From Candidatus Methylomirabilis sp. (GTDB lineage: Bacteria; Methylomirabilota; Methylomirabilia; Methylomirabilales; Methylomirabilaceae): DNA of 64,000 nucleotides. This document shows positions 37,984 through 45,951 of this stretch, piece after piece. Both the position numbers and the translations under genes were made by a program. The stretch's first letter is position 1, and each line of letters opens with the position of its first letter. The notes beneath the pieces are model-generated. The model was not told the DNA's origin, made no database searches, and saw only the letters and a list, made by a program, of their open reading frames with translations. The DNA lies in contig NSJM01000001.1 in assembly GCA_002634395.1 (NCBI GenBank), positions 19,504 through 83,503 on the forward strand, written 5' to 3'.

Positions 37984-38400
37984 ATGTTTGGATTCCAGAT
38001 TGCGGTAACCCTCCATCTCGTTGGGATTATCTTCTGGATCGGCGGCATAGCGGCCAGACTGATCCTCCTCGATGCTGCTCCGTCCGGTGCCGAGGTTGGC
38101 GTACGATCCCAGCTCTACCAGATCCAGCGAAGGATCCATTTCATAATGGAGATCCCCGGCTCTGTCATGACCCTGCTGGCCGGAGGGTTCCTGATCCATG
38201 CCGCCCAAGTCAACTTCCACCTGCCCTGGTTCAGAGCCAAGATCGCGTTAGTCATCGGCCTGATCGTCATTGAGCTGCTCGCCTCGCGCCGGATCAAGGC
38301 CTTCAATGCGGGCGGCCGGATGGGGCAGGCCATGGGGCTCTTTGCGGGCCTGGTCGTGTTTACCCTGCTGACGCTGGTCGCCGTCGTGACCAAATTTTGA
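37984..38400 (+). CDS. Small four-helix membrane protein, CopD/DUF2269-like
   Basis: 138 residues with four membrane segments: FQIAVTLHLVGIIFWIGGIAA, MEIPGSVMTLLAGGFLIHAA, FRAKIALVIGLIVIELLAS and FAGLVVFTLLTLVAVV. The LHLVGIIFWIGG motif (His plus Trp in the first helix) is typical of CopD-like or DUF2269 integral membrane proteins that may bind heme or copper. I start at the ATG at 37984, six bases after AAAGGGG, rather than the ATG two codons earlier, which is flush with it. It overlaps the next gene by a shared TTTTGA. Function not certain. Confidence 0.75.
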   Translation: MFGFQIAVTLHLVGIIFWIGGIAARLILLDAAPSGAEVGVRSQLYQIQRRIHFIMEIPGSVMTLLAGGFLIHAAQVNFHLPWFRAKIALVIGLIVIELLASRRIKAFNAGGRMGQAMGLFAGLVVFTLLTLVAVVTKF

Positions 38401-39260
38401 AGAAGGCGTGGTCACACCCGGGCTCCGCGACAACACGATTGGCGCCGGCTGTGATGCTGACCCTCTTCCTCGCCGGGGGATGTGTGGAGACGCTGGAAAA
38501 CAGGTTTGTCTTCTTCCCTGACAAGCGGATCGAGGCAACGCCGCGCGACCGAGGTCTGGCCTATGAGGAGATCTACTTTCAGACAACAGACGGGTTCAAT
38601 CTGAATGGTTGGTGGATTCCCGGAACCGGATCGCCCCTCACGATTCTCTGGTTACACGGTAACGGCGGCAATATCAGTTATCGACTGGATAACATCACGC
38701 TCCGCCACAATCTGCTGGGAACCAATATTTTTATCTTCGACTACCGCGAATATGGCCGGAGTGAAGGTCGGGCATCGGAGGAGGGCACCTATCGGGACGC
38801 TGAGGCGGCGATCCGGTATCTGCGCGGCCGAAAGGACGTAGACCCGACCAAAATTATCTTCCTCGGCGAATCGCTCGGAAGCGCCGTCGCAGTCGAGATG
38901 GCGACCCGGCATGACTGCGCCGCTCTGATTTTAGAATCGCCCTTCCTCTCTATTCCCGAGATGGCAAAGGTCAGTCTCCCCTTCCTCCCGATCAGTTCGT
39001 TCCTGCAGACCAGATACGACACCCTCTCAAAAATCGAGCAGGTCAGGGCTCCTCTTCTCATCGTCCACGGTGAGAACGATGAGATCGTTCCGTTCCAGCA
39101 TGGGCAACGCCTCTTTGAAGCCGCGAGAGAGCCGAAGGAGTTTTACGGCATCAAGGGCGCCCGCCACAACGACCTCTACCTGGTCGGCGGTCTGGCCTAT
39201 CTGGAGACCCTCAACCGTTTCCTCGGCAGGGTAACCCGCAACACAACACCTTCACCGTAA
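38397..39260 (+). CDS. Alpha/beta hydrolase with lipoprotein-like signal
   Basis: 287 residues from a TTG that overlaps the previous stop; a later start (GTG or ATG just before LTLFLAGG) is possible. The N-terminus MLTLFLAGGCVETLENR contains a lipobox (LAGG|C), so it is probably a lipid-anchored periplasmic protein. Hydrolase core: WLHGNGGN (oxyanion), nucleophile elbow GESLGSA, Asp region VHGENDEIVPF, and catalytic His in GARHNDLY. This is the BAAT/ABHD13-like (YfhR/BEM46) group. Substrate unknown. Coupled to the small membrane protein upstream. Confidence 0.82.
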   Translation: MKKAWSHPGSATTRLAPAVMLTLFLAGGCVETLENRFVFFPDKRIEATPRDRGLAYEEIYFQTTDGFNLNGWWIPGTGSPLTILWLHGNGGNISYRLDNITLRHNLLGTNIFIFDYREYGRSEGRASEEGTYRDAEAAIRYLRGRKDVDPTKIIFLGESLGSAVAVEMATRHDCAALILESPFLSIPEMAKVSLPFLPISSFLQTRYDTLSKIEQVRAPLLIVHGENDEIVPFQHGQRLFEAAREPKEFYGIKGARHNDLYLVGGLAYLETLNRFLGRVTRNTTPSP

Positions 39261-39321
39261 GAACGATACGGCAGGTTGCGCGCTTCGTACGTGGGCGATG
39301 CCCTCTCGCCAGATCGTGCGC

Positions 39322-39693
39322 TCAGTGGTCCAGTAGGCGCGCGACGGTCTTCAGAAGAGTCTGGACATCAAGAGGTTTGGTGAGGTAGCCAACGCACCCG
39401 GCCTCCAGAGCCTTTATCTCTTGCTCCGGCTGGGCATAGGCAGTTGCCGCCAGAACCGGGATCTGACACGTCTCAGCATCGGCCTTGAGCTGCCGGGTGA
39501 GGGTAAAGCCGTCGATGTGGGGGAGTTGAAGGTCCATGAGGATGAGGCTGGGGCGCTCGCGCTTGACCCTATCGAGCAGGCCGCGACCGTCCTCGGCCTC
39601 CAGAACGGTATAGCCGGCCGCCGTTAAGAGCGCTACCGCCAGCTCGCGACTCACCTCGTGGTCCTCCACGATCAGGATCGCATCCCGTGTCAT
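39322..39693 (-). CDS. Single-domain response regulator (CheY-like)
   Basis: 123 residues, receiver domain only: AILIVEDHEVSRELA (acidic pocket), phospho-acceptor Asp in LILMDLQLPHIDGF, Thr/Ala in PVLAATAYA and Lys in GYLTKPLD. There is no output domain. It overlaps the histidine kinase gene by 4 bases (ATGA), so the pair is cotranslated and the kinase is its likely partner. DivK-like in composition. Output target unknown. Confidence 0.93.
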   Translation of the reverse strand: MTRDAILIVEDHEVSRELAVALLTAAGYTVLEAEDGRGLLDRVKRERPSLILMDLQLPHIDGFTLTRQLKADAETCQIPVLAATAYAQPEQEIKALEAGCVGYLTKPLDVQTLLKTVARLLDH

Positions 39694-41615
39694 CTACCCT
39701 CCATCGCCGGTCTCGCGTGCGGTACCAGTGGAAAGCGCACCGTGAACGTGCTCCCACGGCCTACGCCATCTGAAGCAGTCCAGATACTGCCCCCGTGCAG
39801 TTCGACGAGCTGCTTCGTAAGCGCAAGACCAAGGCCTGTCCCATGGTGCTGCCTGGCGAGGGTAGAGTTCAGTTGGGTAAAAGGGTGAAAGAGCTTGCGC
39901 ATATCCTCTGCCGTAATCCCAATTCCGGTATCCGCAACCGAAATCTCCACGTAATCAGGAGATCTCGGGGTTTCGGGTTTCGGGGTTCGGGTGTCGGGTT
40001 CTAAGCTCGGCACTTGGTGTTCGACACTTGGCGCGGCCCTTGCGGTGACCTTGACCAGGCCGCCTTCCGGGGTGAACTTGATGGCGTTGGAGAGGAGGTT
40101 ATAGACGATCTGTTTGAATCGGATGGGGTCAGCGGTGAGGGTAATCGGAGTAGATTGCGTGTGTAGTGTAAGGGTCAAATGCTTTTGGTCGGCCATCGGC
40201 CGGATATCGGCGATGGCGGTCGTCAGCGCGTCGCCGATGGCGAAGGGCTCCGGGTGCAGCTCAAGCTTGCCCGCTTCGACCTTCGCGAGGTCGAGGAGGC
40301 CGTTGATAAGGACGAGCAGGTGCTTGCCGCTTGAGTGGATGTGGTCCATATAGCGGGCTTGCTTCTCGTTGAGCGGCCCGAAGAACGGATTTTGTAAGAG
40401 CTCCGAGAAGCCGAGGATCGCGTTCAGCGGAGTCCGTAGCTCGTGGGACATATGGGCCAGGAACTCTGACTTATGACGGGAGGCCGCCTCGAGCTGCACG
40501 TTGACCGTACGTAGCTCTCGCGTCCGCTCATCGACGACGCCTTCGAGCTCGCCGGCGTGGCGTCGCTGCGCCTCCTCACTCTGTTGCAGCGTGGCGATAT
40601 CTTGTTTGATCGCGCGAACGATCACGATCCCAAGCCACACCGCGAAGGCGATCACCAGTGCAATGAAACCGATCGTCATATCCTGTCCATTCCGCAACGC
40701 GCCAATGCGCGCCCGTAGCGCCCCTTCCAGGTCTATCATCGCTTGATCGAGCAGCGCGAACTGCCCGTCAATCGCCTGGGTGAATATCGCAAAGTAATCG
40801 GTCGGCGAATAGCTCAGCTTCTCGGCTTCCACCACCTGGGTTCTGGCCACATATGCCGCCCTCTGCGCGAGTATCATGCTTCCCTGTGCGATATGGCTCA
40901 GACGGGTCTTCATCTGAGGGTTCAGCGCCATCGCCTTGTCTAACTCGCGCTCCATGTACTCGTGTTGCCTCTCGACATTGCTGATAAGACCGATCAACGC
41001 GGTGCGATCCGCCAGGGTAATGCGCTTCTCCGCTAAAAGGAGCATACCGCGCGCCCGCGCCTGGCCGAGGAATTCGGTGAGGGTCGGCATGTGAACCAAT
41101 AGTGCCATGGTGAGGTGGTAGTCATGACCGGTTGGGTCGTACGAGAGGCCGAAGTAATCCAACATCAGATCGAGCAGCTTCAGATTGTCGTTGATGAGTG
41201 CCGTATGGGCGGCAAAACTCTCCTCACCGGAGATCGAGCACGAGGAGACGCCGTTCGCAAGCCGCATCCAGGCATCAAACGCCCTGCGCCAGGCGGCGGT
41301 GAGTCCGGGATCATGGATGTCGGACGTGACGATCGCATCAAACGCCTCAACCGCCTTGTCGGTTTCGGTTTGCTTGGCGGCGCGTTGTGCCTCCATCATC
41401 GTGTCGCCGCCCAGAACACCGGCTGAGAGCCCTCGGTGCTGTTGCTGTAATTGCACCATCCTCAGCAGCGTCTTCGACGGTGCAATCCCGATATGCTTCA
41501 GGCCGGCCGATCGCAGCGCTCTGCTGCTTTGTACCATGTACATGGTCAGCGGCGCCACCACCAGGGCAAGGCACACCAGCCCGAATCCGAGCATCAGCCT
41601 GGTGCGTATTGTCAT
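39690..41615 (-). CDS. Membrane sensor histidine kinase with in-frame repeat-derived insert
   Basis: 641 residues. An N-terminal membrane helix (LGFGLVCLALVVAPLTMYMV), a helical periplasmic sensor of about 280 residues rich in Gln/His (reminiscent of nitrate/nitrite-sensing NIT domains), a second helix (IGFIALVIAFAVWLGIVIV), a coiled linker, HisKA with FLAHMSHELRTPLNAILG near residue 386, and HATPase (NLLSNAIKFTPEGG; VADTGIGI; GTGLGLAL). Between two ATPase strands lies a Pro/Thr/Glu-rich insert (about residues 524-550, EPDTRTPKPETPRSPD) encoded by a repeat tract like those between genes. The rest is canonical. The following gene is its receiver partner. Confidence 0.9.
   Translation of the reverse strand: MTIRTRLMLGFGLVCLALVVAPLTMYMVQSSRALRSAGLKHIGIAPSKTLLRMVQLQQQHRGLSAGVLGGDTMMEAQRAAKQTETDKAVEAFDAIVTSDIHDPGLTAAWRRAFDAWMRLANGVSSCSISGEESFAAHTALINDNLKLLDLMLDYFGLSYDPTGHDYHLTMALLVHMPTLTEFLGQARARGMLLLAEKRITLADRTALIGLISNVERQHEYMERELDKAMALNPQMKTRLSHIAQGSMILAQRAAYVARTQVVEAEKLSYSPTDYFAIFTQAIDGQFALLDQAMIDLEGALRARIGALRNGQDMTIGFIALVIAFAVWLGIVIVRAIKQDIATLQQSEEAQRRHAGELEGVVDERTRELRTVNVQLEAASRHKSEFLAHMSHELRTPLNAILGFSELLQNPFFGPLNEKQARYMDHIHSSGKHLLVLINGLLDLAKVEAGKLELHPEPFAIGDALTTAIADIRPMADQKHLTLTLHTQSTPITLTADPIRFKQIVYNLLSNAIKFTPEGGLVKVTARAAPSVEHQVPSLEPDTRTPKPETPRSPDYVEISVADTGIGITAEDMRKLFHPFTQLNSTLARQHHGTGLGLALTKQLVELHGGSIWTASDGVGRGSTFTVRFPLVPHARPAMEGR
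39958..40035. repeat. GGTTTCGGGTTTCGGGGTTCGG tract inside the histidine kinase gene
   Basis: Tandem GGGTTTC/GGGTTC/GGGTGTC units in a coding region, flanked by CACTTGGTGTTCGACACTTGG. Low-complexity codon use differs from the flanking gene. Confidence 0.65.
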
Positions 41616-41703
41616 ACGGTCATTGAACCACTGTAGCCGCTTGTCACAGTCTCAATCTGCTCCATCCATTGAAAGACCACCGGAGATCAAGCCTGCACCT
41701 GGG

Positions 41704-42558
41704 CTATGTGACTGTCACCCGAAGATAGAGATCACCGCACGTCCCATCCCGACATTCAAGCCCTTTCCCTTTCAGTCGTAATCTGATCCCGGATCGGGTG
41801 CCGGGAGGGATCGCCACCATCAGCTCTTCGATCTGGTCGCCCCGCATGAAGCTGACGCGCTTGCGCACGCCGGAGGCGGCCTCTTGAGCGGTAATGGTCA
41901 GATGATACCGCAGATTCGGACCTCCATCGGCAGACTCTGAAGAGTCCGAATCTCCGGCGCTCCACCGTTTCATCAGGTTAAAGCCCGCCTTAAGCCCGCG
42001 ACCGATCGCGGAAAGCAAGCTTCCTGACCGTATTCGCTGAGAGCTGTCCGCTGGCTGCTGAGAGCCGACCTTCTCAACCGCCATACGCGAGGCGCGTCGT
42101 CTGAGCACCCCGATCGGCGCACCCATAAAGATGCCGCCAAAGACAAATCCGCGGCTACCGAAAAAGACCTGACGAACGAAGGCGTCGTCGAATCGGATAC
42201 CGGCCCTGGCGAACTCACGGTTCATTTCCTGAAAGATCGACGACATGGCAGGATTGGAGAAGAGATCCCGGAAGATCTCTTCCTGAGAGTACTGAAATCC
42301 GCTGCCGCCGGTGCCGGCCCCAGCCTGGGCCTGGCGGAAGGCATCGTACTGCCGCCGCTTGCCCTGATCCATCAGGACGGCATACGCCTCGCTGATCGCC
42401 TTGAACCGCTCCCCCGCCCCGGGATCTCCCGAATTCTTGTCGGGATGGTGCTGGAGCGCGAGCCGCCGGTACGCCTTTCGCAGCTCCTCTTCCGTGGCCT
42501 GCTCCGTGACGCCGAGAGTAGCGTAATAGTCTTTTCCATTATCGCGCATGCGGGCCAT
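41704..42558 (-). CDS. DnaJ-like cochaperone with reduced central region
   Basis: 284 residues, AAGGAA upstream of the ATG. J domain at residues 9-75 with the HPD motif ([12 protein letters not shown]) and [16 protein letters not shown]. There is no Cys-rich zinc region and no long G/F region; a Gly-rich stretch ([18 protein letters not shown]) and a hydrophobic linker ([18 protein letters not shown]) lead to one peptide-binding beta domain ([37 protein letters not shown]). It therefore resembles a type B/CbpA-like Hsp40 with only part of the second C-terminal domain. Residues about 164-179 ([13 protein letters not shown]) are encoded by a repeat-like tract. It recruits DnaK. Confidence 0.85.
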   Translation of the reverse strand: MARMRDNGKDYYATLGVTEQATEEELRKAYRRLALQHHPDKNSGDPGAGERFKAISEAYAVLMDQGKRRQYDAFRQAQAGAGTGGSGFQYSQEEIFRDLFSNPAMSSIFQEMNREFARAGIRFDDAFVRQVFFGSRGFVFGGIFMGAPIGVLRRRASRMAVEKVGSQQPADSSQRIRSGSLLSAIGRGLKAGFNLMKRWSAGDSDSSESADGGPNLRYHLTITAQEAASGVRKRVSFMRGDQIEELMVAIPPGTRSGIRLRLKGKGLECRDGTCGDLYLRVTVT

Positions 42559-42559
42559 G

Positions 42560-42731
42560 CTTATTCCTTAGAAAATAGCAATCAGCACTCAGCCGTCAGC
42601 CTCAGACAAACCCCCTTCGATCCCTCTTTCCTAAAGGGGGAAAGGGGAACATCTGGTCCCCCCGTTGCTGACGGGGGACAGGAGAAGTATCTGCCCCCCT
42701 TTGCTAAAAAGGGGGGGGTGGGGGGTTTTCG
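42560..42731. repeat. Compound repeat spacer (ATCAGC and CCCCCTTT families)
   Basis: CAATCAGCACTCAGCCGTCAG (42570-42590) is followed by CCCCCTT...CTAAAGGGGGAAAGGGG and CCCCCCTTTGCTAAAAAGGGG. Complementary C- and G-runs can form several hairpins. A similar C5T3/A3G5 tract lies at 62933-63012. Confidence 0.65.
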
Positions 42732-42761
42732 TATGCTGGTGTGGTCGTACCGCATGGGGTG

Positions 42762-43718
42762 TTACTCCGGCTTCGGGTACAGCGCGAGATAATCCTTTAT
42801 GGCGTCGTGGGCGCTGCGGAACGCCAGATCCTCCCACGGAATCCGGGTCGGAGGGAAGACCTGCGCATCGAGCGCTTCGTCCTTCGCGGCAAGCTCGCCA
42901 CCAATCACGCGCGCCGCGTAGGCGACGATCACGACCCCTGAGTCTTCATAGGAGTAGACATTCAGGAGCCGGTCGATCTCGACATCGAGGTTGACCTCCT
43001 CTTTCGTTTCGCGAACGGCCGCCGCCTCGACCCGCTCGCCCTTATCGACAAAGCCGCCTGGAAAGACCCATTTGCCGTATGCCGGGGAGATCGCCCGTCG
43101 GACCAGTACGATCCCACCGTCAAGCGTAAACAGGGTGCCTGCCGCCACCTTTGGGTCAGGATACTGGATGAATGAGCAGCTCTGACAGGCCGGCAGTTCC
43201 GGCCCGTCCAGCTTCAGCCGTCTAGGTTTAAGCGTCATCCCACACCGCGGGCAATATCGGAACGAGTCGTCAGAGCGGTGCGTATGGCCATGAGCGCGTT
43301 TGCCCTCGTCGGACACCTCGCGTTCCGATTGAGTTGCGCCCATCGGCCCATCGCCATCCGATTCGGCGATCCGTTCCAGGATCACCTCGCCGATCTTCGG
43401 GTGGACGCCCAGCGGCTGGGTAATTCGGTAGGTGATGCCGGGGTGTCGGTCGGCTGCCTGCCTGACAAGGTCGGGAATGCCGACGGCGACATGATGGCCC
43501 GATGCAAGAAAGTACGGGTGGACGATCACCTCTTCCGCCCCATCGGCGACACAGGCGTCAAACCCCTGGTGGATGGTCGGCTCCCCAAGCTCCATGTGGG
43601 CGTAGTGAACGATGCGCAGGCCGAACTGCTCCCCCATCAGGCCGGCGACCTTACGGAGCAGGTCGTTTGATCCTTCGCGGCGACTACCGTGATCAACGAT
43701 AAGAAGGGCTTGTCTCAT
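42762..43718 (-). CDS. Fusion of sirohydrochlorin-chelatase (CbiX)-like domain with Zn-ribbon NUDIX hydrolase
   Basis: 318 residues from MRQALLIVDHGSR; an upstream extension to 43799 is not supported. Residues 1-125 match the CbiX/SirB chelatase fold: LLIVDHGSRREGSND (metal-binding His), HYAHMELGEPTIHQGF and EVIVHPYFLASGHHVAVGIP (metal-site His). A linker of about 25 residues (ESDGDGPMGATQ...) leads to a zinc ribbon near residue 153 (CPRCG ... CQSC) and a NUDIX domain with a full NUDIX box (GGFVDKGERVEAAAVRETKE then EV) from about residue 212. The second half resembles NudC-like or ADP-ribose-type hydrolases. Both catalytic sites look intact. It is divergent from pgeF. The joint role is unknown. 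Confidence 0.88.
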   Translation of the reverse strand: MRQALLIVDHGSRREGSNDLLRKVAGLMGEQFGLRIVHYAHMELGEPTIHQGFDACVADGAEEVIVHPYFLASGHHVAVGIPDLVRQAADRHPGITYRITQPLGVHPKIGEVILERIAESDGDGPMGATQSEREVSDEGKRAHGHTHRSDDSFRYCPRCGMTLKPRRLKLDGPELPACQSCSFIQYPDPKVAAGTLFTLDGGIVLVRRAISPAYGKWVFPGGFVDKGERVEAAAVRETKEEVNLDVEIDRLLNVYSYEDSGVVIVAYAARVIGGELAAKDEALDAQVFPPTRIPWEDLAFRSAHDAIKDYLALYPKPE

Positions 43719-43792
43719 ATAGCCATAGTATACTACGCAGGATCGCAGGTGACAATCTTGCCCGCTAAGTGGACCTGCTCCAGCGCCGGAGT

Positions 43793-43821
43793 TTGACACG
43801 CCTGCAACGATTCCTTAGAAT
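43793..43821 (+). promoter_or_regulatory. Near-consensus sigma-70 promoter giving a leaderless pgeF transcript
   Basis: TTGACA (43793-43798), 17-base spacer, TAGAAT (43816-43821). The pgeF ATG is at 43831, two or three bases after the expected start point, and no Shine-Dalgarno can fit. Confidence 0.7.
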
Positions 43822-43830
43822 AGCACCACC

Positions 43831-44601
43831 ATGAAAATTCTTCGTCTGGAGGTCCCGCACTGGGAGCGATTCGACGGCCTGATCCACGGCTTTCTTGGCC
43901 GCGTCAGCAGCCAGGGCCGGCCGTCAAACGCCGCCTTTCGCCTGTCATCCGATAACGACGACGATGCGGCCGTCGTCAAGTCCAACTGGTGTGAATTAAA
44001 GCTGGGGCTTGGCCTGCGCGACATCAGCATTATCACGGCTAGGCAAGTCCACGGGAATACCGTTCTAAAGGTGTCACGCGGCGACGGCAAACTGGCTGGG
44101 GTTGGGGATGGGCTGATGACCGATGCGCCCAACCTCTGCGTGGGGGTGATGGCGGCCGACTGCGTCCCGATCCTGTTCGTAGAGCCTGCTCGAAAGATTG
44201 CCGCCGCGGTCCATGCCGGCTGGCGAGGGACGGCTGCGGGCATCGCCCAACGGACGGTCGCGTCGATGAAAGAGGCCTATGGGATCGATCCCGCCGCGCT
44301 TCATGTGGCGATGGGGCCATCCATCGGTCCTTGCTGCTACGAGGTGGGACCGGAGGTCGCGGCGCAGATCGCAGCGAACTGGAAAGAGGAACTCAAGGGC
44401 GCATGGAGGCCCAACCATGAGGGCAAGGGTCGCCTTGATCTCAGGACGCTGAACGAGATCCAGCTTCTCGGCGCAGGCATTCCTGGAGCGCAGATCAGCA
44501 AGATCGGTCCCTGCACGGCCTGCTCCGTCGCGGATTTCTTTTCCTACCGGAAAGAAGGGAAGAGCGGCCACCAGTTAAGCTTCGTCGGCTGGCGACGATA
44601 G
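43831..44601 (+). CDS. pgeF: Multicopper-oxidase-like laccase-domain protein (PgeF/YfiH family)
   Basis: 256 residues. Family motifs: ITARQVHGNTVLKVSR (first His), GVMAADCVPILF (Cys in the metal site), AAAVHAGWRGTAAG (second His near residue 127), AMGPSIGPCCYEVG and CTACSVADFFSYRKEG. The E. coli homologue acts as a peptidoglycan editing factor removing L-Ser misincorporation; purine nucleoside phosphorylase activity is reported in other members. All metal ligands are present. It is followed six bases later by yjbQ on the same strand. Confidence 0.92.
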   Translation: MKILRLEVPHWERFDGLIHGFLGRVSSQGRPSNAAFRLSSDNDDDAAVVKSNWCELKLGLGLRDISIITARQVHGNTVLKVSRGDGKLAGVGDGLMTDAPNLCVGVMAADCVPILFVEPARKIAAAVHAGWRGTAAGIAQRTVASMKEAYGIDPAALHVAMGPSIGPCCYEVGPEVAAQIAANWKEELKGAWRPNHEGKGRLDLRTLNEIQLLGAGIPGAQISKIGPCTACSVADFFSYRKEGKSGHQLSFVGWRR

Positions 44602-44607
44602 ATCGCG

Positions 44608-45021
44608 ATGAGATTTCTCACCGAGTACCTGACTTTTAATACCGAGAGGGAACGCGACTATATCAACATTACCGGACAGATCGAGGCCGCACTGAAGAAG
44701 AGCGGGATCCGAGAGGGGATGATTCTGGTCTCGGCGATGCACATTACCGCCTCCGTCTATGTCAACGATGCCGAGGATGGGCTGATCCAGGATATCGACG
44801 AGTGGCTCGAACGGCTGGCCCCTTATCGGGACGACTACCGGCATCATCGGACAGGTGAGACGAACGGCGACGCCCATCTGAAGAATCTTCTTCTGCACCA
44901 CCAGGTCATCGTCCCCGTGACCGACGGCCAGTTGGATCTTGGTCCGTGGCAGCAGATCTACTACGCAGAGTTCGATGGGCAGCGCAGGAAGCGGGTCATC
45001 GTAAAGGTCATGGGCGAGTAG
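44608..45021 (+). CDS. yjbQ: YjbQ/UPF0047 family protein
   Basis: 137 residues, the family length. Seen: [56 protein letters not shown], and [21 protein letters not shown], the H-x-(T/S) and N-G-D-A-H-x-K signatures. The E. coli member has weak thiamin-phosphate synthase activity; the physiological role is unsettled. It ends in TAG. It probably shares the pgeF transcript. Confidence 0.93.
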   Translation: MRFLTEYLTFNTERERDYINITGQIEAALKKSGIREGMILVSAMHITASVYVNDAEDGLIQDIDEWLERLAPYRDDYRHHRTGETNGDAHLKNLLLHHQVIVPVTDGQLDLGPWQQIYYAEFDGQRRKRVIVKVMGE

Positions 45022-45045
45022 AAGACTCGACGGTCCTGATGGATA

Positions 45046-45789
45046 TTACTTCGATGGAGCGGCCCGGTACCCTCGAATCGTGAAGTCATCGAAAGCGGTG
45101 ACAGAATCAGCCGTGGTCCACAGGCCGACCTCACCCTCCTCCAAACGCGGATCTGTACGTACCAAAGAACGCATATCTTCATAATCGATGAGGAGCTGGC
45201 CATCAAGCCATCCCTGAATCTGATCGCCGACGGCCACGACCCTTATGGTGTGCCACCTCCGAAGGGCGAGAGGCTGCGCATTCGCCGTGACGAGCATGTG
45301 CGGCTCGTTGCCATCGTAGTAGTACAGCCGGACGTTGTTCTCACGGGCGTGTGCGCGGACCACGTAGTACTTCCCTTCTGCGAAGCGAAAGACGATGCCG
45401 CCTGATGCGTCTTCGCTTCCGGACAACGGCTTGAACTTCACCGAGATGTCGATAGCTACTCTGTAAAAAGCGCCGGCGGGCGTGATGATAACGTTGAAGA
45501 CATTGCGGTCAGCGCGCTGGATCAGCGCCCGCTTGCCGCTGGGAGCGTCTGGCATCTCTTCAACCGCCCACTGACCCTCGAGGACCCTCCACTTCCCCAG
45601 ATCCCCCTTTTCGAAATCAAAGCTGGTAACGGGTGTGCCCTCGTGGACCGTGAGCTCGGCGGCATCCGCCATCGGTCCGCCGCCATGGCGCGCTTGAATC
45701 AAGTCGGTCAGCAACAACAGCCCGAACCATCCGAACCCACTCAGGATGAGCCCACACACGTGACGACGTAATGGCATAATCCCTTTCAT
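45046..45789 (-). CDS. Exported LamG/DUF1080-like beta-sandwich protein
   Basis: 247 residues. Excellent ribosome site (AAAGGAGG) 7 bases before the ATG. An N-terminal hydrophobic segment (CGLILSGFGWFGLLLLTDLI) acts as a signal or anchor. The remaining 200 residues are a concanavalin-like sandwich: TSFDFEKGDLGKWRVLEGQW, FKPLSGSEDASGGIVFRFAE, YYVVRAHARENNVRLYYYDG, WHTIRVVAVGDQIQGWLDGQ and EGEVGLWTTADSVTAFDDF. Such domains bind or cleave glycans (3-keto-disaccharide hydrolase group) or serve as structural modules. Its own function is unknown. The ribosome site lies within the preceding pseudogene fragment. Confidence 0.8.
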   Translation of the reverse strand: MKGIMPLRRHVCGLILSGFGWFGLLLLTDLIQARHGGGPMADAAELTVHEGTPVTSFDFEKGDLGKWRVLEGQWAVEEMPDAPSGKRALIQRADRNVFNVIITPAGAFYRVAIDISVKFKPLSGSEDASGGIVFRFAEGKYYVVRAHARENNVRLYYYDGNEPHMLVTANAQPLALRRWHTIRVVAVGDQIQGWLDGQLLIDYEDMRSLVRTDPRLEEGEVGLWTTADSVTAFDDFTIRGYRAAPSK

Positions 45790-45945
45790 GTTTCGCCTCC
45801 TTTAGGACTGCGTCTATCCCCTTGGCCTCATCTCGACCGAACTTCGCATCCTTCAGATCAGCGTCGCGGACCATCTCCGCCAGCGCCCGCAAAGCCTTGT
45901 TCTGGGGGTCAACACGTTTGAGCGAGGTGTCGAATGAGGCGTGGC
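45790..45945 (-). pseudogene. C-terminal fragment of a chromate-resistance (ChrB-like) protein
   Basis: Between kdsB and the LamG-like gene, the minus strand encodes FDTSLKRVDPQNKALRALAE, then MVRDADLKDAKFGRDEAKGI and DAVL with no proper start. The sequence resembles from memory the C-terminal end of ChrB-domain chromate-resistance proteins (D-x-K-D-x-K-F-G-R-x-E-A-x-G). The N-terminal two-thirds are absent and the frame runs on into the next gene out of family. It is probably a deletion remnant. The family call is tentative. Confidence 0.45.
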
Positions 45946-45951
45946 GGCTAT

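Noticed and set aside
42559..42761. Possible small gene in the DnaJ/CbiX-NUDIX gap
   Set aside because: Frames there consist of repeat-derived low-complexity sequence (Pro/Gly runs) and have no ribosome site.
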